A stretch of DNA of 42,954 bases, taken from contig CAMDSI010000002.1 in NCBI GenBank assembly GCA_945906915.1, forward strand, positions 1-42,954, written 5' to 3'. Below, piece by piece: positions 1 through 8,876 of this stretch. The notes beneath the pieces were generated by a model that did no database searches, was not told the DNA's origin, and saw only the letters and a program-made list of their open reading frames with translations. Made by a program: the position numbers and the translations under genes. Each line of letters begins with the position of its first letter. The stretch's first letter is position 1. Source of the stretch: Spirosoma fluviale. GTDB taxonomy: Bacteria > Bacteroidota > Bacteroidia > Cytophagales > Spirosomataceae.

Positions 1-171
1 GTACTTTCCTGGGGACCTATTCTAATTGATCACGAAATTGCTACCGCTTGGGTTCCCTACGAATTTTATCTCAATGGAAAATTCTCACACAAAGGGGTGG
101 ATGTTTTTTTATTCGTGAAAACGGGGAATGAATTTAAAATTCAAACGCTATTATACAATATGCAGAAGTAG
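1..171 (+). CDS. NTF2-like (SnoaL/DUF4440-type) protein, C-terminal part
   Basis: The open frame enters from the left edge and ends at TAG 169-171, giving 56 residues with no start in the window. The visible end has the short beta-strand pattern of an NTF2-like fold: WVPYEFYLNGKFSH, then GVDVFLFVKTGNEFKIQTL. This matches the last strands of the nuclear transport factor 2-like/DUF4440 superfamily, whose members are small cone-shaped proteins used as enzymes, carriers or accessory domains. Its own function cannot be told from this fragment. Three more NTF2-like proteins, all lipoproteins, are encoded in this window. The fold call is inference from strand pattern. Confidence 0.6.
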   Translation, partial: VLSWGPILIDHEIATAWVPYEFYLNGKFSHKGVDVFLFVKTGNEFKIQTLLYNMQK

Positions 172-284
172 TTCCCACAAATGAAAATTGAATGATTATT
201 TTAATCCACAATTTTTTAATTGTCAAAAATTATTTAGTATTATTGGTATATAAAAGATACCATAACATCTATTAACCTTAAATT

Positions 285-2378
285 ATGAAAAAACTTGTTC
301 TATTTTTTGCTGCAGCTGTCCTTGTTATAGGAAGCATCGCCTTTATCACAAAATCTATTCCAGGATCTTCATTGCACATCGCGAAAGTGGTGGGTGCAGT
401 TCAGGATCAACAAATTGCAAGTGTTGATGACAATACGGGCGATTGGTTAACCTATGGTCGCAATTATGGCGAGGAACGTTTTAGTCCTTTGGGTCAAATC
501 ACGAAAGAGAATGTAGGGCAATTAGGCTTAGCTTGGAGCTTAAATTTAGGAACTAAACGTGGTATTGAGGGCACGCCTTTAGTGGTGGACGGTATTATGT
601 TTCTAAGCGGACCTTGGAGTGTTGTTTATGCGATTGATACGCGTAAGGGTAAGATATTATGGACCTATGACCCACAGGTGCCGAAAGGCTTTGGTGAGAA
701 GGCGTGTTGTGACGTGGTAAATCGCGGTCTAGCGATGTATAAAGGAAATATATTTGTAGGCACATTAGATGGACGTTTGGTGTCCATCAATGCGGCTACA
801 GGAAAGAAGAAATGGGAAGTATTATCTGTTTCACATGATCGCTCGTATACGATTACTGGAGCACCACGCGTCATGGACGGAAAGGTGATTATTGGGAATA
901 GTGGGGCTGAATATGGTGTGAGAGGTTATGTGACGGCTTATGATGCAATGACCGGGAAGAAAATTTGGCGATTCTTCACCGTTCCGGGAAATCCAGCGAA
1001 TGGATTTGAACACCCGGAGATGAAAGAGGCAGCTAAGACTTGGAATGGTGAGTGGTGGAAATACGGAGGAGGCGGAACGGCTTGGGATGCCTTTGCCTAT
1101 GACCCTAAACTAAAACTAATCTATGTGGGTACTGGAAATGGATCTCCTTGGAATAGAGAAATCAGAAGCCCAGGTGGGGGAGATAACTTATACCTTTCTT
1201 CTATTTTAGCCATTCACGCGGAGACAGGAAAATTGAAATGGCATTATCAAACCACTCCGGGTGATTCATGGGATTTTACAGCGGTTCAACAAATCATTTT
1301 GACCCAATTAGAAATCAAAGGCAAAAAGCGTGAAGTACTTATGCAGGCGCCTAAAAATGGATTCTTCTATGTCTTAGATCGCAATACAGGCGAACTGTTA
1401 TCCGCTGAACCCTATGTCTATGTGAACTGGGCTTCTAAAGTGGATATGAAAACGGGCCGTCCGGTAGAGAATCCAAATGCACGCTATATTAATAGTAATG
1501 AGCAAATTTATCCAAGTGTTATAGGTGGTCACAATTGGCAGGCAATGGCCTTTAATCCTAAAACTAGATTAGTTTACATTCCCGCTAGAGAACAATCATG
1601 GAATTTTGGTAACCAAAAAGATTTTGTGTACGATAAAGATTATTGGAGTGTAGGAACAAAAAGTAATCCGGCGAACCCTACTAACAAGGATTCTTTCGCG
1701 GCTAAGTCTCTTGGTAAATTAATTGCTTGGGATCCAGTTCTGAACAAAGAGGTATGGCATAAAGCGGAGAAAACGGGTTGGAATTCTGGCGTACTTACTA
1801 CCTCTGATTTAGTTTTCCAAGGTACCGCAGAGGGTGATTTTAACGCATTAGATGCACGAACAGGTCAAGTACTTTGGACCAAAAACTTAGGTACAGGTAT
1901 CGTGGCGCCTCCTATTACGTATTTAGTGGATGGAGTGCAATATGTCACCATCGCTGTAGGTTGGGGAGGAGTAATGGGATTATCTAGTAGAAGTACGGAA
2001 CAGATCAATCCAGGGACGGTATATACGTTCGCAATAGGCAAAAATGTAGCTATGCCAGTGTATGAAAAGGAGCCAAAGAAGGAATATTTAACCTTACCTG
2101 TCGAAATTTCAGACGAGCAGGTCGCGAAAGGTGCAGGTTTATTCGGGAAATATTGTGGGCCATGCCATAACTTAAATGCAGGTAATCCTGGAGGAACCAT
2201 CCCTAATTTAACCTATTCACACCCGGATATCATGGGGGCTTTCCATCAAATAGTGGGAGATGGTATTTTCTTACCAAAGGGTATGCCAAAGTTCGGAGGA
2301 CGATTAAGTAATCAAGATATTTCAAACATTAAGGGCTATATCCTGGCGACCGCGAAGAAAAATAGAGAGAATAAATAA
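285..2378 (+). CDS. PQQ-dependent dehydrogenase with C-terminal cytochrome c domain (quinohaemoprotein alcohol dehydrogenase type)
   Basis: A 697-residue exported enzyme that should oxidise an alcohol or sugar in the periplasm with pyrroloquinoline quinone and pass electrons to its own haem. A signal/anchor helix covers residues 1-22. Residues 50-570 form a beta-propeller with repeated W-docking motifs (GKILWTYD, GKKIWRFF, GKLKWHYQ). Adjacent Cys141-Cys142 is the vicinal disulfide typical of PQQ alcohol dehydrogenases, and Asp330 in GDSWDF is the likely catalytic base. The cytochrome c domain has CGPCH at 624-628 and a probable distal Met667 in GMPKFG. Length fits type II quinohaemoprotein dehydrogenases. 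It is the first gene of an operon; the esterase starts 7 nt after its stop. The substrate is unknown. No PQQ-synthesis genes are in the window, so the cofactor is made elsewhere or taken up. Confidence 0.93.
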   Translation: MKKLVLFFAAAVLVIGSIAFITKSIPGSSLHIAKVVGAVQDQQIASVDDNTGDWLTYGRNYGEERFSPLGQITKENVGQLGLAWSLNLGTKRGIEGTPLVVDGIMFLSGPWSVVYAIDTRKGKILWTYDPQVPKGFGEKACCDVVNRGLAMYKGNIFVGTLDGRLVSINAATGKKKWEVLSVSHDRSYTITGAPRVMDGKVIIGNSGAEYGVRGYVTAYDAMTGKKIWRFFTVPGNPANGFEHPEMKEAAKTWNGEWWKYGGGGTAWDAFAYDPKLKLIYVGTGNGSPWNREIRSPGGGDNLYLSSILAIHAETGKLKWHYQTTPGDSWDFTAVQQIILTQLEIKGKKREVLMQAPKNGFFYVLDRNTGELLSAEPYVYVNWASKVDMKTGRPVENPNARYINSNEQIYPSVIGGHNWQAMAFNPKTRLVYIPAREQSWNFGNQKDFVYDKDYWSVGTKSNPANPTNKDSFAAKSLGKLIAWDPVLNKEVWHKAEKTGWNSGVLTTSDLVFQGTAEGDFNALDARTGQVLWTKNLGTGIVAPPITYLVDGVQYVTIAVGWGGVMGLSSRSTEQINPGTVYTFAIGKNVAMPVYEKEPKKEYLTLPVEISDEQVAKGAGLFGKYCGPCHNLNAGNPGGTIPNLTYSHPDIMGAFHQIVGDGIFLPKGMPKFGGRLSNQDISNIKGYILATAKKNRENK

Positions 2379-2385
2379 AACAACA

Positions 2386-3396
2386 ATGAAAGCTTTATCA
2401 TCCATTATCCTTTTACTCTTCGTTTCAGCAGGCTCTTTCGCCCAATCCATCAATGATAGAATCGATCCCGAATCAAAACTTGGTTTAGATGCTTTATTGA
2501 AAGCAATACCTGGAGGCTTTAAAAGTATCCCTGATATTGTTAAGCGTCGCGCAGTGACAAATCAATTGTTTACTGGACCGACTCAGGTTAATAATGAGGT
2601 GAACATTGCGGAATATAAAATTCCTGGTTTAAACAAGGCTCCAGCTATTTTACTTCGAGTTGTAACACCTAAGAATGGGAAGGATTTGAATCCCGCGATT
2701 TATGATATTCATGGGGGTGGAATGATTATGGGCGATATCAAATCCGGTGAAACAAGTGCCGTATCATTTGCCCTTAAATTCAATGCAGTAGTTGTATCGG
2801 TGGAATATCGATTAGCACCAGAAAATCCTTATCCAGCGGCGGTGGAAGATTGTTATGCTGGATTAGTTTGGATGGCAAATAATGCCAAAATGCTTAAAAT
2901 TGATCCAGAACATATTGCCGTCTTTGGAGGTAGTGCTGGAGGTGGATTAACCTTGGCTACCAGTTTGATGGCGAGGGATAAGAATTTCCCTAAAATTTGT
3001 TTCCAAATGGCGATGTATCCCATGATTGATGATCGCAATGTCACTGTCTCTAGCCAAGAGGTTACTAACGTAGGTGTTTGGGATCGTTCGAGTAACCTAG
3101 AAGCTTGGAATTGGTATTTAGGCGGTAAGCCAGCGGATGGCTATGCGGCACCTGCTAGAGCCATGGACTTAAAAGGTCTTCCTCCTACCTTTATGGATGT
3201 GGGTGAGGCAGATTTATTTAGAGATGAGGATATTGAATTTGCCCAAAGACTCATCAAAGCAGGCGTAACCACCGAGTTTCATCTGTATCCAGGAGCTTTT
3301 CACGCGTCTGAAATGTTTTCCCCTAATGCTAAGCTAAGCAAGCGAATTTGGGAGGCGAGATATAGCGCTTTGGGTAGAGCACTAACTAAAAATTAA
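2386..3396 (+). CDS. Exported alpha/beta hydrolase of the hormone-sensitive lipase family (esterase)
   Basis: A 336-residue esterase/lipase with a signal peptide (residues 1-20, cleavage probable after SFAQ). It carries the HSL-family oxyanion motif HGGG at 109-112 and the nucleophile elbow GGSAGG with Ser183. The probable acid is Asp276 in ADLFRDE and the base is His306 in GAFHASE. The family hydrolyses short-chain carboxylic esters. The start lies 7 nt after the dehydrogenase stop and the next gene starts 25 nt downstream, so the three are probably co-transcribed. A plausible role, by inference only, is to release an alcohol from an ester that the upstream quinoprotein then oxidises. Confidence 0.92.
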   Translation: MKALSSIILLLFVSAGSFAQSINDRIDPESKLGLDALLKAIPGGFKSIPDIVKRRAVTNQLFTGPTQVNNEVNIAEYKIPGLNKAPAILLRVVTPKNGKDLNPAIYDIHGGGMIMGDIKSGETSAVSFALKFNAVVVSVEYRLAPENPYPAAVEDCYAGLVWMANNAKMLKIDPEHIAVFGGSAGGGLTLATSLMARDKNFPKICFQMAMYPMIDDRNVTVSSQEVTNVGVWDRSSNLEAWNWYLGGKPADGYAAPARAMDLKGLPPTFMDVGEADLFRDEDIEFAQRLIKAGVTTEFHLYPGAFHASEMFSPNAKLSKRIWEARYSALGRALTKN

Positions 3397-3421
3397 ATTA
3401 TAACACTAAACCCACCTAATT

Positions 3422-4624
3422 ATGAAATTTTTATCCACCGCATTGGCCCTAGTTCTTTTGGTCAGTTCATCGATTAATGCCCAGTTTAAAAGGAAGAATG
3501 AGATTGATAATTTGTTAAATAGTATCTCTAAAAATAATCCCTTGCCCACTTTTGTTGCGGGTGGCGTTAATAAATCGGGGGTATTTTATCAATATAATCA
3601 CGGTAATAAAATTTGGTCAGGAAAAACTCCTATTAACGAAAACCACATCTTCCGGATATATTCCATGACGAAGGCCATTACGTCGGTTGCTGCTTTACAA
3701 TTAGTGGAACAAGGCAAATTACAGTTGGATGAACCTTTGGACAAATTAATGCCAGAAATGGCTTCGATTCCTATTCTAACAAAAGATGGAAAATTAGCTA
3801 AGGCAACAAAATCAATCACCTTAAGGCATTTATTATCACATACGTCTGGTTTTGGTTATCCATTCTTTAGCGATGGATTAGATAAATTCACTAAGAATAT
3901 GCCTGCAAACTATGCCTACTCGGATTTACCAAGACTCTTTGAATCGGGATCAAGTTGGCAATATGGAACAAGTACGGATTGGGTAGGGAAGATTGTGGAA
4001 AAAGTATCCGGCAAGGATCTGGAAACGTATTTCCGGGATAATATCTTACAGCCGCTTGGGATGACTAGAACGTTCTTTAATGTGCCTACTGATTTAGTTG
4101 GTGAGATTTCCACCTTTGGTCAATTAACGGGAGATCACTTTGTAGCAGACACCGTTTCCCAGTATAAGGATTTACATCTTACCACTTTTAGTGGTGGCGG
4201 AGGTCTATTTAGCACCTTTAAAGATTACGCTCAATTTATCCGATGTATTCTTAATGATGGAACGTTAAATAACCGCCAGATCATTAAAAAATCAACGGTT
4301 GATTTAATGTTTACAAATAACATAGGAGATTTATTTACCACCGTAAATGATCCTTCTCCTAATTATTCCTTTTTAATAAATCCTAAGACTACCTTTTTAG
4401 GGGCAAATAAATATAGTGTTGCTTGGGCGATCGACCAAACAGGACGAAAGAATATACAAAATGCAGGAACAGCCTATTGGTGCGGTGTTGGAAATACTTT
4501 TTATAGTATAGATCGTAAAAAAGGAGAGGCTGTTCTGTTTTTTAGTAATTCGTTCCCACTTGGAAATTCCTTTACCGAAGAGCTCTATTTTAATACTGAA
4601 GGAGTTATTTATAATTTAAAATAG
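3422..4624 (+). CDS. Exported serine hydrolase, beta-lactamase (class C/esterase) family
   Basis: A 400-residue protein with a signal peptide (residues 1-20, ending SINA). The catalytic SxxK motif is Ser81-Met-Thr-Lys84 (IYSMTKAITS). The second motif is Tyr181-Gly-Thr183, where class C beta-lactamases have Tyr-x-Asn. The stretch LRHLLSHTSGFGYPF is characteristic of the PF00144 family, which includes esterases, D-aminopeptidases and class C beta-lactamases. The altered YxN motif and neighbouring esterase argue for an esterase or amidase rather than an antibiotic-resistance enzyme. It is the last gene of the operon, followed by a strong terminator at 4652-4686. Confidence 0.9.
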   Translation: MKFLSTALALVLLVSSSINAQFKRKNEIDNLLNSISKNNPLPTFVAGGVNKSGVFYQYNHGNKIWSGKTPINENHIFRIYSMTKAITSVAALQLVEQGKLQLDEPLDKLMPEMASIPILTKDGKLAKATKSITLRHLLSHTSGFGYPFFSDGLDKFTKNMPANYAYSDLPRLFESGSSWQYGTSTDWVGKIVEKVSGKDLETYFRDNILQPLGMTRTFFNVPTDLVGEISTFGQLTGDHFVADTVSQYKDLHLTTFSGGGGLFSTFKDYAQFIRCILNDGTLNNRQIIKKSTVDLMFTNNIGDLFTTVNDPSPNYSFLINPKTTFLGANKYSVAWAIDQTGRKNIQNAGTAYWCGVGNTFYSIDRKKGEAVLFFSNSFPLGNSFTEELYFNTEGVIYNLK

Positions 4625-4651
4625 GCTGAACACATTCCCTTTAATTTTACT

Positions 4652-4686
4652 AAAAAGCCACTTCGTTTTCGAGGTGGCTTTTTTTT
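4652..4686. terminator. Bidirectional intrinsic terminator
   Basis: The stem AGCCACTTCG (4656-4665) pairs with CGAGGTGGCT (4670-4679) over 10 bp with one G-U pair and a TTTT loop. It is flanked by an A-run on the left and a run of eight T on the right, so it can act in both directions. It separates the convergent serine hydrolase and DUF1080 genes. Confidence 0.9.
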
Positions 4687-5464
4687 ATTCTTTCGATAAA
4701 TCCAGCAGCTCAATATTCCTAAAATCGATTTCTTGACCTTCGCTTTGAAGCGCAATGAATCCACTTTTTAATAATTTGCCATCGATTTTCAGGGAGGGGT
4801 TATAGCGATTGGCTACGCCACCTCCTATTTGGGGTTGGGTATATTCCAAAACCGTTTCTCCATTGATTTTATGCGTTACTACGGAATCCCCACGAACGAT
4901 TAATTCGACTGTAATCCATTGTTCATTTTCATACGTTTTCGAGCTTGAATTGATGCAATGGCGGGGGTCGATTCTGCCTTGATAAACGACGTCTGTTCCC
5001 GGTGAGCACATGTTTCCGGTGGGTCTTGGTTTACCATCGGCTAAAACACCTAAGAATTGCATTTCAACTGAGATGGGCCAATCTTGTTCTTTAAGTAGGG
5101 TGTGCGGGTCTTGAGAATGAAACATCACACCGGAGTTTCTCTCTGTATAAATGGGCGCATCATTTCGCCAAAGTCCCGTAAAGCGATATTGCAATCGAAG
5201 GATGTAATTAGAAAAAGGTTTGTCGAAATACAAATGTCCGTAGCGCTCATTGAAATGATCATATTGGTCATAGCGCACTTTAATCATCCCGTCTTCGGCT
5301 CGAAAAGTATTTCCAAAATTATCGCCCACTTCATGGTGGTGGATTTTGACTGTCCAGTTTTTCAGATTTTTGCCATTAAATAATGGAATCCATTTTTCTT
5401 TTTTTGGCTTTGCATCTGATAGGAATGCTAAACCACAAAGCGCGGCAATAAATAGAGTTTTCAT
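4685..5464 (-). CDS. DUF1080 / 3-keto-disaccharide hydrolase domain protein, exported
   Basis: I place the start at ATG 5464, where a clean signal peptide begins (MKTLFIAALCGLAFLSDA); an in-frame ATG at 5491 would put nine extra residues in front of it. The 259-residue product has the DUF1080 opening WIPLFNGKNLKNWTVK. It also has NSGVMFHSQDP, followed by a WPISVEMQFLG-like strand and late ITVELIVRGDSVVTHKINGE, all typical of this concanavalin-like jelly roll. Family members bind or cleave (3-keto-)glycosides and are abundant in Bacteroidota and Planctomycetota polysaccharide breakdown. The gene stands alone and convergent to the serine hydrolase. The substrate cannot be told. Confidence 0.88.
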   Translation of the reverse strand: MKTLFIAALCGLAFLSDAKPKKEKWIPLFNGKNLKNWTVKIHHHEVGDNFGNTFRAEDGMIKVRYDQYDHFNERYGHLYFDKPFSNYILRLQYRFTGLWRNDAPIYTERNSGVMFHSQDPHTLLKEQDWPISVEMQFLGVLADGKPRPTGNMCSPGTDVVYQGRIDPRHCINSSSKTYENEQWITVELIVRGDSVVTHKINGETVLEYTQPQIGGGVANRYNPSLKIDGKLLKSGFIALQSEGQEIDFRNIELLDLSKE

Positions 5465-5596
5465 AGGTGAGGTATAGCTTATTATTAACAATTAAAGTAA
5501 GCGAAATAAGGGTAAAAATGAAATTATTTGCTGATTTTCCGAACTTTTTCAAAGTTTCACTAGTTTAGATTTTATGTATGCTAAACTTATATTTTC

Positions 5597-6193
5597 ATGA
5601 AATCATTTTACATCGTTGCGGGCATTGGCTTTATATTTCTACTGATACTTTCCTATAAAGTGGTGAGTAGTAGTCTCGAAACGGAAAACCAAAAATACAG
5701 GCTAGTTCTCTCAGAATCTCAATTTGAAATTCGTTTTTATCCGTCTGCGACATTTGCCAAAATTTATAGTCAAGGAACAGATTATAAGTCAGTGGCCAAT
5801 AGCGGGTTCAGGAAATTAGCCGGCTATATTTTTGGAGGTAATGAACAGAAACAGAGCATTGCCATGACGGCACCCGTTCGAATGGAAATGACTGATAAAG
5901 GATCTACCATGAGTTTTGTGATGCCTGAAAAATACCAAGAATCTGATTTGCCCAAGCCCAATGATTCGGGTGTACATATTGTGAAATCTAGCCCACAATA
6001 TGTGGCTGCTATTAGCTTTGGAGGTTATGCAGATGATGAAAAAATTAAGGAAAAGCGCGATCAATTACTGCAGCTACTTCAAGAAAAAGGAATAAAAGTG
6101 GCTGGAGAATACACCTTTTTAGGCTATAATGCTCCCTATCAATTTTGGAGCAGAAAAAACGAAGTAGTCATTCCGATTGAATGGAAGGAGTAA
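5597..6193 (+). CDS. SOUL-family haem-binding protein
   Basis: A 198-residue protein with an N-terminal hydrophobic helix (residues 5-24) that probably anchors or exports it. The body matches the SOUL/HBP family: YRLVLSESQFEIRFYPSATFAKI at its start, then GFRKLAGYIFGGN followed by the hallmark IAMTAPV, SFVMPEKY, and a C-terminal FLGYNAPYQFW. SOUL proteins bind haem or other tetrapyrroles with modest affinity; their bacterial role is poorly defined. The gene stands alone, 104 nt from the divergent DUF1080 start at 5464-5492. Family assignment is firm and the cellular role is not. Confidence 0.92.
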   Translation: MKSFYIVAGIGFIFLLILSYKVVSSSLETENQKYRLVLSESQFEIRFYPSATFAKIYSQGTDYKSVANSGFRKLAGYIFGGNEQKQSIAMTAPVRMEMTDKGSTMSFVMPEKYQESDLPKPNDSGVHIVKSSPQYVAAISFGGYADDEKIKEKRDQLLQLLQEKGIKVAGEYTFLGYNAPYQFWSRKNEVVIPIEWKE

Positions 6194-6214
6194 AGTAAAT
6201 TACTATTGATATTT

Positions 6215-6245
6215 ATTTTTAGTTTCAAAAAGATATTTATAATTG
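6215..6245 (+). promoter_or_regulatory. Candidate promoter with a conserved upstream box, copy 1
   Basis: Positions 6215-6236 are identical over 22 nt to 8812-8833. The core is TTTTTAGTTTCAAAAAGAT. A -7-like element TATAATTG (6238-6245) follows, one mismatch from TAnnTTTG. The box ends 43 nt before the ATG at 6279, against 44 nt at the second copy. The constant position points to a regulatory site rather than chance. Confidence 0.55.
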
Positions 6246-6278
6246 TTATAAATATATTCTAAACTCAATTATACTATC

Positions 6279-6821
6279 ATGAAAAAAATTCTGTTAACCA
6301 TCCTTGTTTCAGCCACTCTACTTTCATGTAAAGAAGCTGCAGATTCTAGTAAATCAGCCGATCAAAATCCCTTAAGTGGAACTTTCACCGAGAGAGATGA
6401 TAAGGCTAAAACAATGTATAATAATTTGACTCTGTTTGCTAAAGCAGATTTTTCTTACGTTAAAGAAACCCTTTCCGCAGACTTTAAGCTTAAAAATGCA
6501 GGTGATACAGCCGTTGCCGCTAGTGGTCATGAAGGAGTAATAGCCTATTGGCAACAATTGCACACGTTATTTAAAGATATGTCATTTTCAGAGGGTCGTG
6601 TACACACTTTTTACCTAAATAATGGAGAGGTTTATACAGCGTACTTTGGTGAATTAACGGCTACTGGAAAACATACAAATAAGACCTTTATTTCACCTGT
6701 TCAAATCTGGGACAAATGGGAAGGAGATAAAATGATTTCGCAAATGGATATGGTGGATACCAAAAAGATTTTTGACGAAGTAGCGGCAGCACCTGCTCCT
6801 CCAGCTCCAGCAACTAAATAA
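6279..6821 (+). CDS. NTF2-like lipoprotein
   Basis: A 180-residue predicted lipoprotein: signal peptide with lipobox TLLSC and Cys17. The domain at about residues 40-165 has the NTF2-like pattern, with an N-terminal helix around AKTMYNNLTLFAKADFSYV, a substrate-pocket strand DFKLKNAGD and closing strands VYTAYFGELTATGKH and ISPVQIWDKWEGDKM. The end is rich in Ala and Pro. It lies 27 nt upstream of a second gene of the same type, with which it is probably co-transcribed. It sits behind the box at 6215-6236. No catalytic residues are recognisable and a function is not proposed. Confidence 0.75.
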   Translation: MKKILLTILVSATLLSCKEAADSSKSADQNPLSGTFTERDDKAKTMYNNLTLFAKADFSYVKETLSADFKLKNAGDTAVAASGHEGVIAYWQQLHTLFKDMSFSEGRVHTFYLNNGEVYTAYFGELTATGKHTNKTFISPVQIWDKWEGDKMISQMDMVDTKKIFDEVAAAPAPPAPATK

Positions 6822-6848
6822 TTATTTATACATCTAAAATTCAGAAAC

Positions 6849-7352
6849 ATGAAAAAGTTATTATTATCAATTCTAGCTTCAGCGGCGTTATTCGCTTGCT
6901 CAGAAGCAAAAAAGGAAGAAATAGCCACTGCTGTTGAACACATTTACAAACCCACTTATACGGATAACTTTAAGATAGGGGATCAAAAAAATGTATTACT
7001 AGCGGAACAAATCCACAAGGACTTATTTGCAAAAGACTTTGCTAAGGTGGAAGCCGTATTGTCTGATACAGCCGTATTTAATAATGAAGACGGATCGGTA
7101 TTAAAAGGGAAAGTAGCCGTGATTGATTTTATGAAAAAGAATTTTTCAGCAATTAAAATCAATAACTATAAAATCATAGCGATTTTCCCAACAGTAGGAG
7201 AAAACGGTCACCAGTGGGTAGATATTTGGGACCAAGCAGATGTAGAATTGCCAGATGGCACAATACAAAAATTGGTTTGGATGGATGCCTTTAGATTTGA
7301 AAATGGCAAAGTTGTTTATTTCGATGGGTTTGTTAAACCGCGTAAAGAATAA
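6849..7352 (+). CDS. NTF2-like lipoprotein (paralogue of the upstream gene)
   Basis: A 167-residue predicted lipoprotein with lipobox LFAC and Cys17. The domain has the helix EQIHKDLFAKDFAKVEAVLSD, then DTAVFNNEDGSVLKGK and the closing strands WVDIWDQADVELPDG and FRFENGKVVYFDGF. This is the SnoaL/NTF2-like layout shared with its neighbour at 6279. Its signal peptide resembles that of the lipoprotein at 38756. Transcription should end at the strong terminator at 7369-7401. The role is unknown; such proteins may bind small ligands at the periplasmic face of the membrane. Confidence 0.75.
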   Translation: MKKLLLSILASAALFACSEAKKEEIATAVEHIYKPTYTDNFKIGDQKNVLLAEQIHKDLFAKDFAKVEAVLSDTAVFNNEDGSVLKGKVAVIDFMKKNFSAIKINNYKIIAIFPTVGENGHQWVDIWDQADVELPDGTIQKLVWMDAFRFENGKVVYFDGFVKPRKE

Positions 7353-7368
7353 ATTAGTCATTCAGTAT

Positions 7369-7401
7369 AAAAAAGGCCCCTAGAAATAGGGGCCTTTTTT
7401 T
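7369..7401. terminator. Bidirectional intrinsic terminator
   Basis: AAAAAAGGCCCCTA pairs with TAGGGGCCTTTTTT around a GAAA tetraloop. It lies between the convergent NTF2-like gene (stop 7352) and the oxidoreductase gene (stop 7404) and can serve both. Confidence 0.93.
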
Positions 7402-7403
7402 AT

Positions 7404-8750
7404 TTACAATTTAGGCTCCCAGCCTTTTTCGTATTCTCTACCCCAAAGCTTCATGCCATCCTTATCCAAAATATGGCCGTCGGTCGGGTTCACTTGGAAT
7501 GATTTCCCGATGCGGTACGAAATATTGGCATAGTGGCACATCATTTGGCTGATGGCGCCTTCTTCGATGGGCGAATTTAATTTTGCTTCTTTGCCTCGAA
7601 TGACGTTGAAGAAATTAGCCACGTGCGTGTCCGTCATATCTCCACCGCCCCCTAGGGTATTTCCTGCTTCTGAACCAGAGGATTTGCTATCTTTTATTTT
7701 CTTTCCTTTGCGGTCAAAAAGCGTGTATCCTTCTCTATTTACAAAAACGGTACCTTCGCTACCATAAATAATGGTTCCGCGATCGCTTCCGTAGGTTTTG
7801 TAACCGGTACGGCTTTTACCATCCCATTGGATAATTTTATTGTCAGGGAAACGGAAAGTTGCGTCCATGGTGTCGTACATGGTCCAGCCATCGTTTTTGA
7901 AATGACGTTTCGCTGCTTCTACTTCTACCTTTTCTGGGTATTTTACTTGTAATGCCCAACGAGCTACGTCTAATTCATGCGTTGCATTATTACCCGTTTC
8001 AGCCGTTCCCCAATGCCAACCATACCAGTGCCAATTATAATCCCATGTTTCTGAGGTGTATTCGCGGTGTGGTGCAGGTCCTTGCCATAAGTTCCAATCT
8101 AATCCCTCTGGGATAGGCGCCTTTTTTTCGATGGGCACCTCGCCACGTTCATTCGAATAGAAAGCGAGTGCTTTATACACTTCGCCGATGGCTCCATTAT
8201 GAATTTCAGCGATGATTTCTTGGGATTCTTTGGCAGAGCGTTGTTGGTTACCCATTTGTACTACTTTGCCGTATTTTTTCTGGAATGCGACGAGTAATTC
8301 CCCTTCGCGTGGATTTTGGCTACATGGTTTTTCGATATATACGTGCTTGCCTGCTTGCATCGCCATCCAAGTACCTGGCGCATGCCAATGATCCGGAGTT
8401 GCATTGAAGATGGCATCGACACTTTGGTCATTCCAAACATCATGTATATCATTTACCAAAGTAGCCTTTCCAGTCACCTTCCCTTGCAAATCACGGCCCA
8501 CTTTTTCGCGTTGCTTTTTCATGACATCGCAGATATAAGCGACATCTACATTATTATTTTTATCCTTTAATGCGGCATAATAGGCGCTTACCCGACGGCC
8601 ACAGCCCATTAAAGCAATATTCAAGCGGTCATTTGCCCCCACAATTCGGGAATAACTTTTCGCACTAAAAGCGTTGTGGATATTTCCTAAGCTGATTCCC
8701 GCGGCACCTAGGGCAACTTGCTGGATGAATTTTCTACGATTATTTCGCAT
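7404..8750 (-). CDS. Gfo/Idh/MocA-family NAD(P)-dependent oxidoreductase with twin-arginine leader
   Basis: A 448-residue protein. The N-terminus has a twin-arginine-type leader, NNRRKFIQQVALGAAG, so it is probably exported folded with its cofactor. A Rossmann region follows: LNIALMGCGRR (about 43-53) and the signature EKPCSQNP. The stretch NWHWYGWHWGTAETGNN, then HELDVARWAL, is typical of the large Bacteroidota and Planctomycetota subfamily. These enzymes oxidise or reduce sugars and cyclitols, usually with a tightly bound nucleotide. The gene stands alone between two plus-strand genes. It could work with keto-glycoside enzymes such as the DUF1080 protein at 4685, but that is inference. The substrate is unknown. 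Confidence 0.9.
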   Translation of the reverse strand: MRNNRRKFIQQVALGAAGISLGNIHNAFSAKSYSRIVGANDRLNIALMGCGRRVSAYYAALKDKNNNVDVAYICDVMKKQREKVGRDLQGKVTGKATLVNDIHDVWNDQSVDAIFNATPDHWHAPGTWMAMQAGKHVYIEKPCSQNPREGELLVAFQKKYGKVVQMGNQQRSAKESQEIIAEIHNGAIGEVYKALAFYSNERGEVPIEKKAPIPEGLDWNLWQGPAPHREYTSETWDYNWHWYGWHWGTAETGNNATHELDVARWALQVKYPEKVEVEAAKRHFKNDGWTMYDTMDATFRFPDNKIIQWDGKSRTGYKTYGSDRGTIIYGSEGTVFVNREGYTLFDRKGKKIKDSKSSGSEAGNTLGGGGDMTDTHVANFFNVIRGKEAKLNSPIEEGAISQMMCHYANISYRIGKSFQVNPTDGHILDKDGMKLWGREYEKGWEPKL

Positions 8751-8811
8751 GGTATGATGTTTAATAGGTTTATAGTGTCAATAATCGATAAAAATACATA
8801 TAAAAAATTTA

Positions 8812-8844
8812 ATTTTTAGTTTCAAAAAGATATCTATATTTTTG
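8812..8844 (+). promoter_or_regulatory. Candidate promoter with a conserved upstream box, copy 2
   Basis: The 22-nt box at 8812-8833 is identical to 6215-6236. A perfect Bacteroidota -7 element TATTTTTG (TAnnTTTG) follows at 8837-8844. The start codon is at 8877, leaving a leader of about 25 nt. Confidence 0.65.
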
Positions 8845-8876
8845 AATAAATATATATCAACTAGACTCCTATAACT

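Noticed and set aside
3422..4624. Beta-lactam resistance gene
   Set aside because: The fold is shared with esterases and peptidases, the YxN motif is altered, and the gene sits in a metabolic operon.
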